Assembly (NCBI GenBank): GCA_017848115.1
Contig: JAGAKZ010000019.1
Span: 1-40,326 of the forward strand
Source of the DNA: Oscillospiraceae bacterium
GTDB taxonomy: Bacteria; Bacillota; Clostridia; Oscillospirales; Ruminococcaceae
Direction of reading: 5' to 3'
Length of the DNA stretch: 40,326 bases
Positions 26,779-34,385 of this stretch are shown piece by piece. Position numbers and translations under genes: made by a program. A model generated the notes under the pieces. It had not been told where the DNA came from. It worked only from the letters and a program-made list of their open reading frames with translations, and did not search any database. The number at the start of each line of letters is the position of its first letter. The first letter of the stretch is position 1.

Positions 26779-26809
26779 AAAAAGCCGTTTACTTTTTAAA
26801 GTAAACGGC
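26779..26809 (-). terminator. Terminator of the rhomboid gene
   Basis: A 12-bp stem GCCGTTTACTTT/AAAGTAAACGGC (26784-26795 with 26798-26809) followed by T5 on the minus strand. Confidence 0.88.
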
Positions 26810-26829
26810 AAAATATTTATATGAATTTT

Positions 26830-27429
26830 TTAGTAAGAAGATGTGCTTTTCTTTGGCTTAGTAAAGACGATACCAAAGCAACCACCGCATATACCGCCTA
26901 TGATATGTGAAAGCTGTGAAACATTGTCACGTTTGAACATATCCATAACTTCTCCGCCTATATAGATAAATGCGATAAGGATAAGTGTGAGCGGAATAGT
27001 ACCATCTTCGATGTTTGAACAAGCTGCAAGCAGAATAAACATAAATACAATACCACTTGCACCGCATACAGCACCGTAAGGTGTGAGAATAACATGAAGA
27101 ACACCTGTAAGGAATGCAGTAAAGAGCATCATCATGAGAAGTTTTTTACTTCCGTACTTTTCTTCAAGCATCGGTCCGATAAGAAGAATTGTTGTGAAGT
27201 TACCAATAAGATGACTCCAGTTTGCGTGTCCGATTGCGTGTGTAAAAAGTCTCACGTAGAAAAGCGGATTAAGAAGTGAACCTCTTGATGCAACAAAGAG
27301 ATCATGTGTAAATCTTAATGGTGTAATGGAATGAAGTATTTCCACTACTACTGCTATCAGCGTGAAAGTAAGAACAACAGGTGCGTTGTAACTTACACTG
27401 TTAAGAACTTTGTCGACTGCTTTTTTCAT
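26830..27429 (-). CDS. Rhomboid-family intramembrane serine protease
   Basis: A 199-residue membrane protein with about six hydrophobic segments. The catalytic Ser is S125 in GASG and the catalytic His is H175 in SQLSH; H68, H73 and N77 in HANWSHLIGN form the usual oxyanion region. The minimal rhomboid core is complete, so it should be active; its substrate is unknown. GGAGGT precedes the start at good spacing. It stands alone with its own promoter and terminator. Confidence 0.93.
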   Translation of the reverse strand: MKKAVDKVLNSVSYNAPVVLTFTLIAVVVEILHSITPLRFTHDLFVASRGSLLNPLFYVRLFTHAIGHANWSHLIGNFTTILLIGPMLEEKYGSKKLLMMMLFTAFLTGVLHVILTPYGAVCGASGIVFMFILLAACSNIEDGTIPLTLILIAFIYIGGEVMDMFKRDNVSQLSHIIGGICGGCFGIVFTKPKKSTSSY

Positions 27430-27477
27430 TTTGTTTACCTCCGATTTTTTATTTGTTTTATAACTACCAATAACATT

Positions 27478-27506
27478 ATTTTACCATGATATTTTACTGT
27501 TGTCAA
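27478..27506 (-). promoter_or_regulatory. Promoter of the rhomboid gene
   Basis: On the minus strand: TTGACA (27501-27506), 17-nt spacer, TAAAAT (27478-27483) with an extended -10 TGG. Confidence 0.8.
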
Positions 27507-27572
27507 CAAAAAAATATATTTTTTTAGAACTTACAATTTAGCTGATGAAAATCGGAGAAACATTGTTTAAAA

Positions 27573-27609
27573 TATAGTAAATGAAAAAAATATATTTTTG
27601 TTTACTATA
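27573..27609. promoter_or_regulatory. 37-bp imperfect palindrome upstream of the diguanylate cyclase promoter
   Basis: Nine-base perfect arms TATAGTAAA (27573-27581) and TTTACTATA (27601-27609) flank an A/T core that is itself largely symmetric. It ends 11 bp before the -35 box, a position suiting a regulator operator. AT-richness makes chance symmetry possible. Confidence 0.4.
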
Positions 27610-27619
27610 ATAAACAGGA

Positions 27620-27648
27620 TTGACATTGAACTGTATTTGAGTTATAAT
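27620..27648 (+). promoter_or_regulatory. Promoter of the diguanylate cyclase gene
   Basis: Full consensus: TTGACA (27620-27625), 17-nt spacer, TATAAT (27643-27648). A leader of about 90 nt follows before the start codon. Confidence 0.85.
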
Positions 27649-27746
27649 TAAAAATGGTTTATAGTTTATAGAGGTAATTATTTTAAAGGAAAATTTTTAT
27701 TGAGAATGACAGGGTTGTTTGGAAAAATAAAAATTGAGGGTGAATC

Positions 27747-29438
27747 ATGAAGAGGGGAAATTGTAATTGGTATAGTCGGTATGACCGGAAATATCTGTTT
27801 GTTTATATAGCTATAATTATTGTGATGATGGTCATAGTTATTATTCCCGGTACTTCAGCCAGTCATAAAACTTATATGGATAAAGTAGGTGAAGTGCTGA
27901 AAGCAGATCATGGTTGGACCGATGAAAATGGAAATGAAGTTCAGCTTTACAACTTCAATCTGAACGAAGATGAAACGTTTTTTATCTATCATCAGATTCC
28001 ACAGGAACTTCCATACGGAACGTCGTTGTGCTTTGGCAGCAGAAATATATATACTGATGTGTATATAAACGATGTTTTAGTTGAAAAAATACCGGAAGTT
28101 ACGCATATGTTTTATAACAAATCTCCCGGTACGGTATGGCATTTTATAAAGATACCGCAGGAGGATTATGGAGGAACAATAAAAATACAGATAAAAAATG
28201 TGTATAATAAAAACTGTTCTTCTATAAATGACATATGTTTTACAGAACCCGCAAATTTTGTTTTAAGATACATAATGAACAATATGTTCCATATAGTACT
28301 TTGTGCGATAATGTTTGTTATGGGTTTTGTATTTATATTGTTTGATCTGTATGCGTATCTTAAAATAAAGAAAAAACCGGATATATTTTTTCTTGGTGTA
28401 TTCTCCGTTCTTGTGTCGCTTTGGTCATTCTTTGAAACAGGTGTTGTGGAGATTTTTGCAAGAGACACACGTGCTTTGCAGAATATAAAAATTTACATTC
28501 TGGCACTGGTTCCTGTTCCGATACTTTATTATATAAAGCATTATTTCGGTATGAAGGATCTTAAACTTCTTAATCTGATACGTGATTTTACATTTGTAGT
28601 CTTCGCAGCGTGTACAATACTCAAAATAACAGGTATTGCTGATTTTCTTGAGAGTATCTTTCTGGTACATATAAATCTAGGAATAACAGCATTATTCATT
28701 GTTTATCAGGCAATAAGACGCTGGGTTAAAAATGTTAAAAATCACAGACATGACAGTGTATTGTTTTATCTTGGATTTATCACAATATGTGTTTCATGCG
28801 CAATAGATCTTGTTCGTTTCTATATCGGAAGCGGTGAGACTGATGCGGCATTGTTTATCCGATTGGGCTTGTTTGCAGCGATCCTGTGTTATGGTGTTCT
28901 CGGACTTGGAAGTGTTGTTGAAAAGGTAAAGAGCGGTCTTGAAGCAGAAGTGATAAGTAAACTTGCTTATCATGATGGTCTTACAGGCGTTGCCAACAGA
29001 ACAGCATATCAGGAAAAAGTAGATGAATATGAAAAATCCAGACACGTTAATGTCGGAGTTGCTATGTTTGATGTAAACAATCTCAAGACCATAAACGATA
29101 AGTATGGTCATAACAGTGGTGATGAACTGATAATAAAGAGTGCTTCGATAATACAAAAATCCTTTGAAAATACAGGTGTTTGTTACAGGATAGGCGGAGA
29201 CGAATTTGTAGTTTTCATATCATCCAAAAATATCGAGGAGTCTTATAAAAACTGCATTGAAAATATGAAGACAAATATTTCTAATGCAAATAAAAATACA
29301 CCATATGATATAAGTATTGCATACGGTATGGCAGTGTATGACAGTAAAAAATCTTCAAAGATATCTGATGTGCTTAAAGTAGCGGATGAGAGAATGTACA
29401 TATGTAAAGCAAAGATCAAAAAGAAAAATAAAGTATAA
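27747..29438 (+). CDS. Membrane diguanylate cyclase with GGDEF domain
   Basis: A 563-residue sensor that should make cyclic di-GMP. It has an N-terminal membrane segment (about 18-37), an extracellular beta-rich domain (about 45-170, likely ligand sensing), a seven-helix membrane region (about 175-400, similar in layout to 7TM-DISM sensors) and a C-terminal GGDEF domain. The GGDEF motif is intact at 483-487, preceded by FDVNNLKTINDKYGHNSGDE, so activity is expected. No EAL or HD-GYP domain and no clear RxxD inhibitory site were noted. The start follows GAGGGTGAATC. It is monocistronic, with a strong promoter and a terminator. Confidence 0.93.
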   Translation: MKRGNCNWYSRYDRKYLFVYIAIIIVMMVIVIIPGTSASHKTYMDKVGEVLKADHGWTDENGNEVQLYNFNLNEDETFFIYHQIPQELPYGTSLCFGSRNIYTDVYINDVLVEKIPEVTHMFYNKSPGTVWHFIKIPQEDYGGTIKIQIKNVYNKNCSSINDICFTEPANFVLRYIMNNMFHIVLCAIMFVMGFVFILFDLYAYLKIKKKPDIFFLGVFSVLVSLWSFFETGVVEIFARDTRALQNIKIYILALVPVPILYYIKHYFGMKDLKLLNLIRDFTFVVFAACTILKITGIADFLESIFLVHINLGITALFIVYQAIRRWVKNVKNHRHDSVLFYLGFITICVSCAIDLVRFYIGSGETDAALFIRLGLFAAILCYGVLGLGSVVEKVKSGLEAEVISKLAYHDGLTGVANRTAYQEKVDEYEKSRHVNVGVAMFDVNNLKTINDKYGHNSGDELIIKSASIIQKSFENTGVCYRIGGDEFVVFISSKNIEESYKNCIENMKTNISNANKNTPYDISIAYGMAVYDSKKSSKISDVLKVADERMYICKAKIKKKNKV

Positions 29439-29441
29439 AAC

Positions 29442-29484
29442 AAAATAACTATCCTTACTTAAAGCAAGGATAGTTATTTTTTCA
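29442..29484. terminator. Terminator between the diguanylate cyclase and hpf genes
   Basis: A perfect 15-bp stem (29442-29456 with 29466-29480) and T6 on the plus strand. The minus-strand flank is less T-rich but may also serve hpf. Confidence 0.88.
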
Positions 29485-29558
29485 CCGTAACTAAGACGGC
29501 AAGTTTATCATACAGCAATATTAAAGTGAGTAAAAAATATCGCTGTCAGTAGTGGCTT

Positions 29559-30086
29559 TTATTCAATTACAGGTTCAAGAACAGCGTAGTTTCCATCGCT
29601 TCTTTTGTAAACAACATTTGTTTCACCTGATTTGGCGTTGCTGAACATAAAGAAGTTATGACCGAGCAGATTCATCTGCAATATAGCTTCGTCAAGTTCC
29701 ATAGGACGCATGGAGAATTTTTTATGCTTAACAACTTCAAAATCATACTGTTCTTCGATCTCGTCAGAATATGTATCAAGGAAAGCAGTGTCACGGAGTT
29801 TCTTTTCAACTCGTGTCTTGTTCTTTCTGATCTGTCTGATAATCTTATCAATAGCAGCATCAAGTGCGTCATTTTTGTTTACAGCACTCTTTTCAGATCT
29901 GTAGATTATATTGTTATATCTGACAGTCAACTCAATGACTATCTGATTTTTAACCTCAGAAATAATCAGCTTTGCATCAGCGTCATCTCCGAAAAATTTT
30001 GATAATCTTGATTCGATTCTCTGTGTTGCGTAGTCGTCAAAAGCCTGTGGAATGTTCATTTTTTTAGCTGATATTATTGTTTTCAT
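29559..30086 (-). CDS. hpf: Ribosome hibernation-promoting factor, long form
   Basis: A 175-residue long-form HPF that pairs 70S ribosomes into inactive 100S dimers in stationary phase. The N-terminal S30AE domain (about 1-95: ISAKKMNIPQAFDDYA, ALDAAIDKIIRQIRKNK) is followed by a linker and the C-terminal dimerisation domain (about 118-175: VVKHKKFSMRPMELDEAILQ, LGHNFFMFSN). Length is typical of Firmicutes. A very strong AAGGAGG site precedes the start. Confidence 0.96.
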   Translation of the reverse strand: MKTIISAKKMNIPQAFDDYATQRIESRLSKFFGDDADAKLIISEVKNQIVIELTVRYNNIIYRSEKSAVNKNDALDAAIDKIIRQIRKNKTRVEKKLRDTAFLDTYSDEIEEQYDFEVVKHKKFSMRPMELDEAILQMNLLGHNFFMFSNAKSGETNVVYKRSDGNYAVLEPVIE

Positions 30087-30143
30087 ATTAATTCCTCCTT
30101 CTTAACTTAGCCTATCTTTATTATATGCTAAGCTGATATTTGT

Positions 30144-30172
30144 ATTATAGCATATACCAAGAAAAATTTCAA
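30144..30172 (-). promoter_or_regulatory. hpf promoter
   Basis: On the minus strand: TTGAAA (30167-30172), 17-nt spacer, TATAAT (30144-30149) with TGC extended -10. A 6-bp inverted repeat (CTTAGC 30106-30111, GCTAAG 30127-30132) lies in the 5' leader just before the ribosome binding site. Confidence 0.8.
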
Positions 30173-30213
30173 GGGTTTTTTGATATTTTTTTGGATTTAT
30201 ACACAATTTTTTT

Positions 30214-30241
30214 TTGAAGTATTAAAATTAATTAGTATAAA
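30214..30241 (+). promoter_or_regulatory. Promoter of the Nudix/NrtR-like gene
   Basis: TTGAAG (30214-30219), 16-nt spacer, TATAAA (30236-30241). Confidence 0.6.
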
Positions 30242-30243
30242 AC

Positions 30244-30263
30244 ACAAACATGAACGTGTTTGT
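30244..30263. promoter_or_regulatory. Candidate operator of the NrtR-like regulator
   Basis: An inverted repeat, ACAAACA-N6-TGTTTGT, lies 3 bp after the -10 box, covering the expected transcription start. That position suits a repressor, and autoregulation by the downstream protein is a plausible reading. The same sequence was not seen before the nicotinamidase gene. Confidence 0.45.
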
Positions 30264-30283
30264 ATTAGAAAGGAACGTTTATT

Positions 30284-31081
30284 ATGAATGAAAAAAAATT
30301 TTTAAAAGAGTATGACATAAGTAATTATGAAAGGCCTTCTGTTGCAACAGATATGGTTATTTTCAATGCAGTTGATGAGGCAAATGAAAATCCGAAAAAA
30401 TCCGGTATAAAAAAGCTTAAAATTCTTCTTATAAAAAGAGGCGATTTTCCTTTTAAGGATAAGTGGGCACTTCCGGGTGGATTTCTGAAAATGAATGAGA
30501 CACTTGAAGAGTGTGCAAAGCGTGAACTAAATGAAGAAACAGGGCTTGAACATTTTTATCTTTCACAGCTTGGTACTTACAGTACAGTAGACAGAGATCC
30601 GAGAGGACGTATAATTTCATGCGCATATATTTCACTTATAAATAACTGCAATGATATTATAAGTGGTGGAAGTGATGCTGATGATGCAGACTGGTTTGAA
30701 ATAAAGATAAATGAAGAAGAAAATAAATTTAGTTTTGAACTTTTAAGAAATGATGAAGAATTTTTAAGAGCAAAGGTAACAGTAGAACATGATAAGGCGG
30801 TTGTAGAAGATGTAAAAGGTGAACTTGCGTTTGATCATGTGCAGATCATATCCGATGCAGTTTTTCGTGTGCGTACAGGATTCCATACAACAGACTATAT
30901 CTTTTCGCTTTTACCAAAGAAGTTTACTATTCCGCAGATGCAGGCAGTGTATTCTCTTGTGATGGGAAAAAGCATAAATAAGGACGTTTTGCACAGGTTG
31001 TATGATAAAAAAATAAGCAAGACAAATTTTACTGAGGAAAACGGTCAGCATAAAAGAGCAATTTTATATGTAAAAAATTAA
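30284..31081 (+). CDS. NrtR-like Nudix protein (NAD metabolism regulator or hydrolase)
   Basis: A 265-residue protein with an N-terminal Nudix domain and a C-terminal winged-helix-like region (KKFTIPQMQAVYSLVMGKS, about 206-224), the domain layout of NrtR regulators, which sense ADP-ribose and control NAD genes. The Nudix box is intact: G-x5-E-x7-REL-x-EE-x-GL around residues 66-88, so it may still hydrolyse a nucleotide. The genes directly downstream make NAD precursors, which fits such a role. A palindrome in its own promoter is a candidate operator. AGAAAGGAAC precedes the start. Confidence 0.8.
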   Translation: MNEKKFLKEYDISNYERPSVATDMVIFNAVDEANENPKKSGIKKLKILLIKRGDFPFKDKWALPGGFLKMNETLEECAKRELNEETGLEHFYLSQLGTYSTVDRDPRGRIISCAYISLINNCNDIISGGSDADDADWFEIKINEEENKFSFELLRNDEEFLRAKVTVEHDKAVVEDVKGELAFDHVQIISDAVFRVRTGFHTTDYIFSLLPKKFTIPQMQAVYSLVMGKSINKDVLHRLYDKKISKTNFTEENGQHKRAILYVKN

Positions 31082-31089
31082 AAAAACTA

Positions 31090-31118
31090 TTGACATTTTA
31101 GTTTTATAGAGTTATAAT
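31090..31118 (+). promoter_or_regulatory. Promoter of the NAD salvage operon
   Basis: Full consensus TTGACA (31090-31095), 17-nt spacer, TATAAT (31113-31118), 9 nt after the Nudix gene stop. Confidence 0.85.
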
Positions 31119-31182
31119 AAAGATACAGAAATTCTTAGGATAAAAAACTCCAAAGAAAAATGAATGAAAGGACTTGAATAAG

Positions 31183-31704
31183 ATGAAAAAAATACTTCTT
31201 GTTGTTGATATGCAAAATGACTTTATAAGCGGGGCTCTTGGCAGTAATGAGGCAAAGGCTATTGTGGAAAATGCCACTGAAAGAGTAAAGGATTTTGATG
31301 GTGAGGTAATATTTACACGAGATACTCACTTTGAAAATTATGAACAGACGCAGGAGGGAAGAAAACTTCCTGTAAGACACTGTATAAAAGATACATACGG
31401 CTGGGAAGTGTGCGATGAACTTAAAGCATTGCCGGTATATGAAAAAAGCCGTAAAATAGATAAGCTGACGTTTGGTTCTGATGAGCTTGCAGTTTTTGTG
31501 AAAGAGGAAAAACCGGATGAAGTATATCTTCTCGGACTTTGTACTGATATATGCGTTATCAGCAATGCGATGCTTGTGAAAGCTTTTTCTCCTGAAACAG
31601 AAGTTACAGTTTTTGCAGACAGCTGTGCCGGAGTTACACCTGACAGCCACAAGACAGCTCTTGACGCAATGAAAATGTGTCAGATAAATATAATCGGAGA
31701 GTGA
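31183..31704 (+). CDS. pncA: Nicotinamidase / isochorismatase-family hydrolase
   Basis: A 173-residue cysteine hydrolase of the isochorismatase fold, probably converting nicotinamide to nicotinate. Seen are VVDMQNDF with the catalytic Asp at the N-terminus, DTH in the metal-binding strand (FTRDTHFENY), and the catalytic Cys in LLGLCTDICV with the usual cis-peptide segment. I chose ATG 31183, which has AAAGGA (31167-31172) upstream; a TTG at 31174 also lies in frame. The PRPP synthetase and NadV genes follow within a few bases, which supports the nicotinamidase assignment over other family members. Confidence 0.85.
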   Translation: MKKILLVVDMQNDFISGALGSNEAKAIVENATERVKDFDGEVIFTRDTHFENYEQTQEGRKLPVRHCIKDTYGWEVCDELKALPVYEKSRKIDKLTFGSDELAVFVKEEKPDEVYLLGLCTDICVISNAMLVKAFSPETEVTVFADSCAGVTPDSHKTALDAMKMCQINIIGE

Positions 31705-31708
31705 GAAA

Positions 31709-32506
31709 ATGATAAAGATAAATGATAAAAAGATAGATACAGCATATTTCCCGGATGGAACATCTTCTTTCAGAGCAGATATTCCTGACGGAAAGATTTC
31801 ATTAACATGGTGTTTTGACGGTAATGAGGAAATGATTACTTTATTTTACCTTGTAAATCATATACGCCGTATAAGAAAAGATGCAAAAATTTCTCTTGTT
31901 ATGCCGTATATTCCAAATGCCCGTATGGACAGAGTAAAAAATGCTGATGAAGTATTTACTTTAAAGTATTTTTCACAGTTTTTAAATTCGCTTGATTTTG
32001 AAACAGTAAAAGTTTACGATCCGCATTCAAATGTATCAGAAGCACTTATAAATAGTGTGGTAATAATGCCTCATATACCATTTATTGAAGAAGTTATGGA
32101 TAGGATTGACTTTCGTAAGGAAAATGATGTGCTTTTTTATCCTGATGCAGGTTGTGCAAAAAAATATGAAAATGCTTTCTGTTTTCCGTATCTCAAAGGC
32201 GACAAGAAGAGAGACTGGAGAACAGGTAAGATAGAAGGTCTTGAACTTGTAGGAAATATACCTTCGGAAAATTATAATGTTCTCATAATAGATGATATAT
32301 GCAGTCGTGGCGGTACATTTCTTCACTCGGCAAAAAAACTTAAAGAATGCGGAGCAGGAGATATTTATCTGTATGTAACACACTGCGAAAACACTATTCT
32401 TGATGGTGAACTTATAAACAGCGGACTTATAAAAAAGATTTTTACAACCGATTCTATATACACAAGTGAAAATGAAAATATTGAAATAATAAGAACTTTC
32501 AGATAG
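31709..32506 (+). CDS. Ribose-phosphate pyrophosphokinase homologue
   Basis: A 265-residue PRPP synthetase-like protein, shorter than the ~315-residue housekeeping enzyme. It has an N-terminal domain with MPYIPNARMDR and a C-terminal phosphoribosyltransferase domain with the PRPP-binding motif VLIIDDICSRGGTF. The compact form, next to nadV, is best explained as a supplier of PRPP for nicotinamide phosphoribosylation. It starts 4 nt after the nicotinamidase with GGAGAGTGAG upstream. Confidence 0.85.
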   Translation: MIKINDKKIDTAYFPDGTSSFRADIPDGKISLTWCFDGNEEMITLFYLVNHIRRIRKDAKISLVMPYIPNARMDRVKNADEVFTLKYFSQFLNSLDFETVKVYDPHSNVSEALINSVVIMPHIPFIEEVMDRIDFRKENDVLFYPDAGCAKKYENAFCFPYLKGDKKRDWRTGKIEGLELVGNIPSENYNVLIIDDICSRGGTFLHSAKKLKECGAGDIYLYVTHCENTILDGELINSGLIKKIFTTDSIYTSENENIEIIRTFR

Positions 32507-32518
32507 GGAGGAAGTAAT

Positions 32519-34090
32519 ATGAAAAAAGCAAATCCTTTGGTACTCACTGATTTTTACAAGACAATTCATCACCTTGCATACACACCCGGACTTGAATATC
32601 TTGTATCTTACTGGACACCGAGAATGTCAAGATATGACTATATAGACAAGGTAGTAGTTTTCGGAATGCAGGCATTTATAAAAGAATACCTCATTACTTA
32701 TTTTAATGAAAATTTCTTTGAAAAAGACAGGGAAGAAATGCTTTCCGAATACAAAAGACTTATTTCAAACACTATGACACAGCAGGCAGCCGATACAACA
32801 GAAATAGAAAAACTCTATGATCTCGGATATCTGCCTATACAGATAAAAGCTGTAGCAGAGGGAACAAGAGTAAATATAAAGACACCTGTTTATGAAATTT
32901 CAAATACTGTAAAAGGTTACGGCTGGCTTGTAAATTATCTTGAAACATTTATTTCGGTAAATATATGGCACCCAATGAATTCAGCAAGTGTGGCATATGC
33001 ATACAGACAGATCGTAAACAAATATTTTGATAAGACTGTTTCAGAGAAAGCGGTTACAAGAATTGATTTTGAAAACGGGAAAATGCTTTCAAAAGAAAGT
33101 AATGCTGTGCTTGCAAATGTAAAAAGTGCTGCGTGCGGTGATTTTTCCATGAGAGGAATGACTTCTATAGAAGACGCACTCAAAAGCAGTTCTGCACACC
33201 TTCTTTCGTTTACAGGTTCAGCGACAATAGGTGCTATACTCTGGCTTGAAGAATTTTATAACTGTGACTGTACAAAAGAAGTTGTAGGAAAAGGTGTACC
33301 TTCAACCGAACACAGTGTAATGAGCTCATATGGTCGTGACGGTGAGGAAGAGTGCTACCGTCACCTTATAGAAGATGTATTTACTGCAGGACCTCTTAGT
33401 ATCGTTTCGGACACATATGATTACTGGAATGTAGTAACAAAAATCATTCCGTCACTTAAAGAAAGCATAATGAAAAGAGACGGAAAAATTATAATAAGAG
33501 GCGATTCGGGAGACCCTGTGGAAATAATCTGCGGTACGGTGACAGAACTTGAAGAAGGAAAGGAATATACTCCTGAAGAACTCGGAACAGTAAGATGTTT
33601 ATGGAATGTTTTCGGCGGATATGTAAATGATAAAGGTTACAAGGTTCTTGACAGCCATATAGGTGCTATATACGGAGATGCCATCACCTACGAGAGAGCC
33701 GGAAAGATATATGAACTTCTTGAAAAAATGGGATTTGCCGTTTCAAACGTTACCCTCGGAATAGGTTCATACACCTATCAGTATGTGACCCGCGATTCAC
33801 TCGGTCAGGCGCTCAAGGCAACAAACAGTATCGTAGACGGTAAAGAACGTCAGATCTTCAAAGATCCTGTTACAGATAAAGTAAAGGGAGCAAACTTCAA
33901 AAAATCGCAGAAGGGTATGTGTTGTGTATACAGAGATGGTGAGGATGTGCTTTACAAAGATGAACTTACATTTGATATGGTAAAGGATATGAAAGAAAAT
34001 CTCCTCGTACCTGTATTTTGTGACGGTAAACTTCTTGTTGACGAAAGTCTTAGTGATATACGTGCAAGACTCCATGGCGGAGAATTTTGA
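32519..34090 (+). CDS. nadV: Nicotinamide phosphoribosyltransferase
   Basis: A 523-residue NAMPT/NadV-type enzyme that makes nicotinamide mononucleotide from nicotinamide and PRPP. It resembles eukaryotic NAMPT in ANPLVLTDFYKTIHH, GKGVPSTEHSVMSSYG, SIVSDTYDYWNV and the PRPP-site motif IIIRGDSGDPVE. The length matches the NAMPT group and exceeds that of PncB. Last gene of the salvage operon, with GGGAGGAAGT upstream and a strong terminator after it. The operon carries both nicotinamide routes (deamidation by PncA and direct conversion here). Confidence 0.92.
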   Translation: MKKANPLVLTDFYKTIHHLAYTPGLEYLVSYWTPRMSRYDYIDKVVVFGMQAFIKEYLITYFNENFFEKDREEMLSEYKRLISNTMTQQAADTTEIEKLYDLGYLPIQIKAVAEGTRVNIKTPVYEISNTVKGYGWLVNYLETFISVNIWHPMNSASVAYAYRQIVNKYFDKTVSEKAVTRIDFENGKMLSKESNAVLANVKSAACGDFSMRGMTSIEDALKSSSAHLLSFTGSATIGAILWLEEFYNCDCTKEVVGKGVPSTEHSVMSSYGRDGEEECYRHLIEDVFTAGPLSIVSDTYDYWNVVTKIIPSLKESIMKRDGKIIIRGDSGDPVEIICGTVTELEEGKEYTPEELGTVRCLWNVFGGYVNDKGYKVLDSHIGAIYGDAITYERAGKIYELLEKMGFAVSNVTLGIGSYTYQYVTRDSLGQALKATNSIVDGKERQIFKDPVTDKVKGANFKKSQKGMCCVYRDGEDVLYKDELTFDMVKDMKENLLVPVFCDGKLLVDESLSDIRARLHGGEF

Positions 34091-34099
34091 TAAATAAAA

Positions 34100-34155
34100 A
34101 TCTCCCCTGTAATTTCTATCGGTATTTGATAGAGTTGCAGGGGAGGTTTTGTTTA
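34100..34155. terminator. Bidirectional terminator after nadV
   Basis: CTCCCCTG (34102-34109) pairs with CAGGGGAG (34138-34145), with a second small stem (CTATC/GATAG) in the loop. T-rich tails lie on both strands. Confidence 0.83.
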
Positions 34156-34181
34156 TTAATAATTGTTTGATAATTCAGAGA

Positions 34182-34385
34182 TTAGTTTTTTAATATATTA
34201 CGTATTTTTTCATTAGGAATTTTGATTAAAAGTTTTTGATTGATAGCTTGTGTATATAAATTTTTATGATCATATGTAAGGTATCCGGTGATAAACAAAG
34301 CGCTCCATAAATATTTTTTAATTTTATCTAAATCATCATACGTCATTTCCTGATAAATTTCTTTTTCAATCGTTTCACCTGAAAT
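34182..34385 (-). pseudogene. Remnant of an AAA-ATPase-like/PD-(D/E)XK family gene
   Basis: On the minus strand, directly after the pectate lyase stop codon and in the same frame, 67 codons remain open to a TAA at 34182. The translation contains YLWSALFITGYLTYDH and LLIKIPNEKIRNIL, matching the middle of the family (compare IWSFLLFTGYLKQ and MVIPNLEV in the protein at 11.8 kb). Neither the Walker A region nor the nuclease domain is present. It is therefore an internal fragment of a lost copy. Confidence 0.7.

Noticed and set aside
27747-29438. Link between the GGDEF protein and CRISPR signalling
   Set aside because: GGDEF and Cas10 Palm domains are related folds, but this gene is 16 kb away, has its own promoter and a normal diguanylate cyclase layout.
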